Assembly: GCA_002298545.1 (NCBI GenBank)
Contig: DBKQ01000102.1
Span: 1 to 14,507 of the forward strand
Length of the DNA: 14,507 nt
Source: Prevotella sp. UBA746
Lineage (GTDB): Bacteria > Bacteroidota > Bacteroidia > Bacteroidales > Bacteroidaceae
Reading direction: 5' to 3'
Within the stretch, counting starts at the first letter, position 1. Every line of letters begins with the position of its first letter. Shown here piece after piece: positions 13,984 to 14,507 of this stretch. The translations under genes were made by a program, and so were the position numbers. Below the pieces are notes generated by a model that was given only the letters and a program-made list of their open reading frames with translations, ran no database searches and had not been told where the DNA came from.

Positions 13984-14259
13984 TCACTCGTCATCCTCCA
14001 TGTCGAGGAGATTGTTACGGGTGTTTTCGAGAGCGAGAGGAGAACCGACATAAGCAAGCTGCATCTCCTGGTGGAGAAGTTTGACACGACTTGATGCTTT
14101 GCCACGGTGGTACGCCTTGGAAACATCTGTAGTCTTGTCGGCAATATCCTGACGCAAGACTTCGGCAGGGATGCCGAGGATAATCGCCATATCGCTGATT
14201 TTAACGTATATAGAGGCATATTGCTCGATTTGAGTGAGGATTTGTTCGGAGTATTGCAT
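13984..14259 (-). CDS. Small HTH protein, terminase-small-subunit-like, 91 aa
   Basis: MQYSEQILTQIEQYASIYVK leads into a short HTH (ISDMAIILGIPAEVLRQDIA). A helix with YHRGKASSRVKLLHQEMQLA and a tail YVGSPLALENTRNNLLDMED follow. The pattern 'x.GKA..R..LL..EM.LA..GSPLAL.N' resembles the DNA-binding N-terminal part of some phage small terminase subunits, and the gene sits two genes upstream of the large terminase. It may therefore be the true small subunit, with the 222-aa protein an accessory, or the reverse. Codon phase and the acidic end DMEDDE support a real gene. A 99-nt gap with tandem nonamers separates it from the next gene. Confidence 0.7.
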   Translation of the reverse strand: MQYSEQILTQIEQYASIYVKISDMAIILGIPAEVLRQDIADKTTDVSKAYHRGKASSRVKLLHQEMQLAYVGSPLALENTRNNLLDMEDDE

Positions 14260-14271
14260 ATATTGAGTTAA

Positions 14272-14335
14272 GAGTTTAGAGTGTAGAATGTAGAGTTGTC
14301 GGCTTTACCGATTAAGAGTTATTTAATTAAGAATT
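14272..14335. repeat. Dispersed intergenic repeat, copy 2
   Basis: 14272-14303 is identical to 6651-6682 over 32 bases. The tail then reads tttaccgattaagagtta and AATTAAGAATTTT, a variant of the copy 1 tail. GATTAAGAGTTRTT occurs here (14310-14323) and again at 14349-14362 over the 3' end of the next gene. Confidence 0.85.
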
Positions 14336-14349
14336 TTAGATTATACTGA

Positions 14350-14507
14350 TTAAGAGTTGTTGGCTCCGGCTTCTGTGAGGCGCTGCTTGAAGAGGTCGGA
14401 GAGAGGGACGGAGTGATTTCTGATGAGATCAGAGACGGAAGAGTGGAGAGATTGGAAGATTGCTTCATCTGTTGAAATGAAAGTAGACTCGTGGCGGTTG
14501 CCTCGGG
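14350..14507 (-). CDS. Unidentified protein, C-terminal 52 codons (runs off the right edge)
   Basis: On the minus strand one frame stays open from the window edge to TAA at 14352-14350. It encodes RGNRHESTFISTDEAIFQSL, then HSSVSDLIRNHSVPLSDLFK, then QRLTEAGANNS. Amphipathic helices near the end and a sudden stop ahead of the intergenic repeat are consistent with the end of a real gene. No family is recognised. It runs in the same direction as the terminase cluster, with a 90-nt gap before the 91-aa gene, so it may be the preceding gene of the same phage block. Confidence 0.6.
   Translation of the reverse strand, partial: RGNRHESTFISTDEAIFQSLHSSVSDLIRNHSVPLSDLFKQRLTEAGANNS

Noticed and set aside
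13887..14084. Plus-strand frame with Thr-Asn-Gly and Gly-Arg-Thr triplets
   Set aside because: The triplets only reflect the 9-bp tandem arrays; the frame is antisense to the 91-aa gene and lacks any other support.
1..14507. tRNA, rRNA or obvious att sites
   Set aside because: I looked for cloverleaf-like stems and long direct repeats at element edges and found none that I could support; the only flanking direct repeats are the 8-bp insertion duplication and the 32-bp repeat.

Overview
The window looks like Bacteroidales chromosome, most likely Prevotella/Segatella or a close relative. Several start sites carry the Bacteroidetes -7 promoter element (TAnnTTTG), the insertion sequence belongs to a group I associate with gut Bacteroidetes (ISAon1-like, ISL3 superfamily), and the gene junctions carry short degenerate repeats of a kind I recall from these genomes. 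This assignment comes from sequence style only; no database was searched. Apart from the insertion sequence and one decayed module, every gene lies on the minus strand, so the layout below is read from right to left.

Right end (14507-11492): a phage-type packaging block. It holds the 3' end of an unidentified gene, a 91-aa HTH protein resembling a small terminase subunit, a 222-aa HTH protein, and a complete 575-aa large terminase coupled to the 222-aa gene by an ATGA overlap. No portal or capsid gene follows within the window.

Middle (11491-8245): an AT-rich, self-contained unit with its own -7 element and its own Rho-independent terminator. It once carried a BspA-type leucine-rich-repeat gene of roughly 470 codons, in my reading a phage-borne cargo gene (moron). 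A complete 1594-bp ISL3-type element (9275-10868) with matched 24-bp inverted repeats and a perfect 8-bp target duplication has split the gene. An extra TG close to the insertion point puts the two halves out of frame.

8242-6806: a large imperfect inverted repeat centred near 7549. The left arm holds two intact small minus-strand genes, a 74-aa protein and a 105-aa protein with an AT-hook-like tail. The right arm holds decayed plus-strand copies of both genes and their leaders.

6720-5243: a 353-aa beta-rich protein of virion-like character with its own well-formed promoter, then a 76-aa protein.

Left end (5188-1): a type I restriction-modification operon: XRE regulator, hsdR, hsdM and the first 33 codons of a RhuM-family gene. 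hsdS is not in the window and probably lies further left.

Overall this is a prophage remnant or a compact phage-derived island whose packaging genes sit beside cargo (LRR gene, AT-hook module) and a restriction system. Function assignments for the hsd genes, the terminase and the transposase rest on visible motifs. The small proteins are described without an assigned function.
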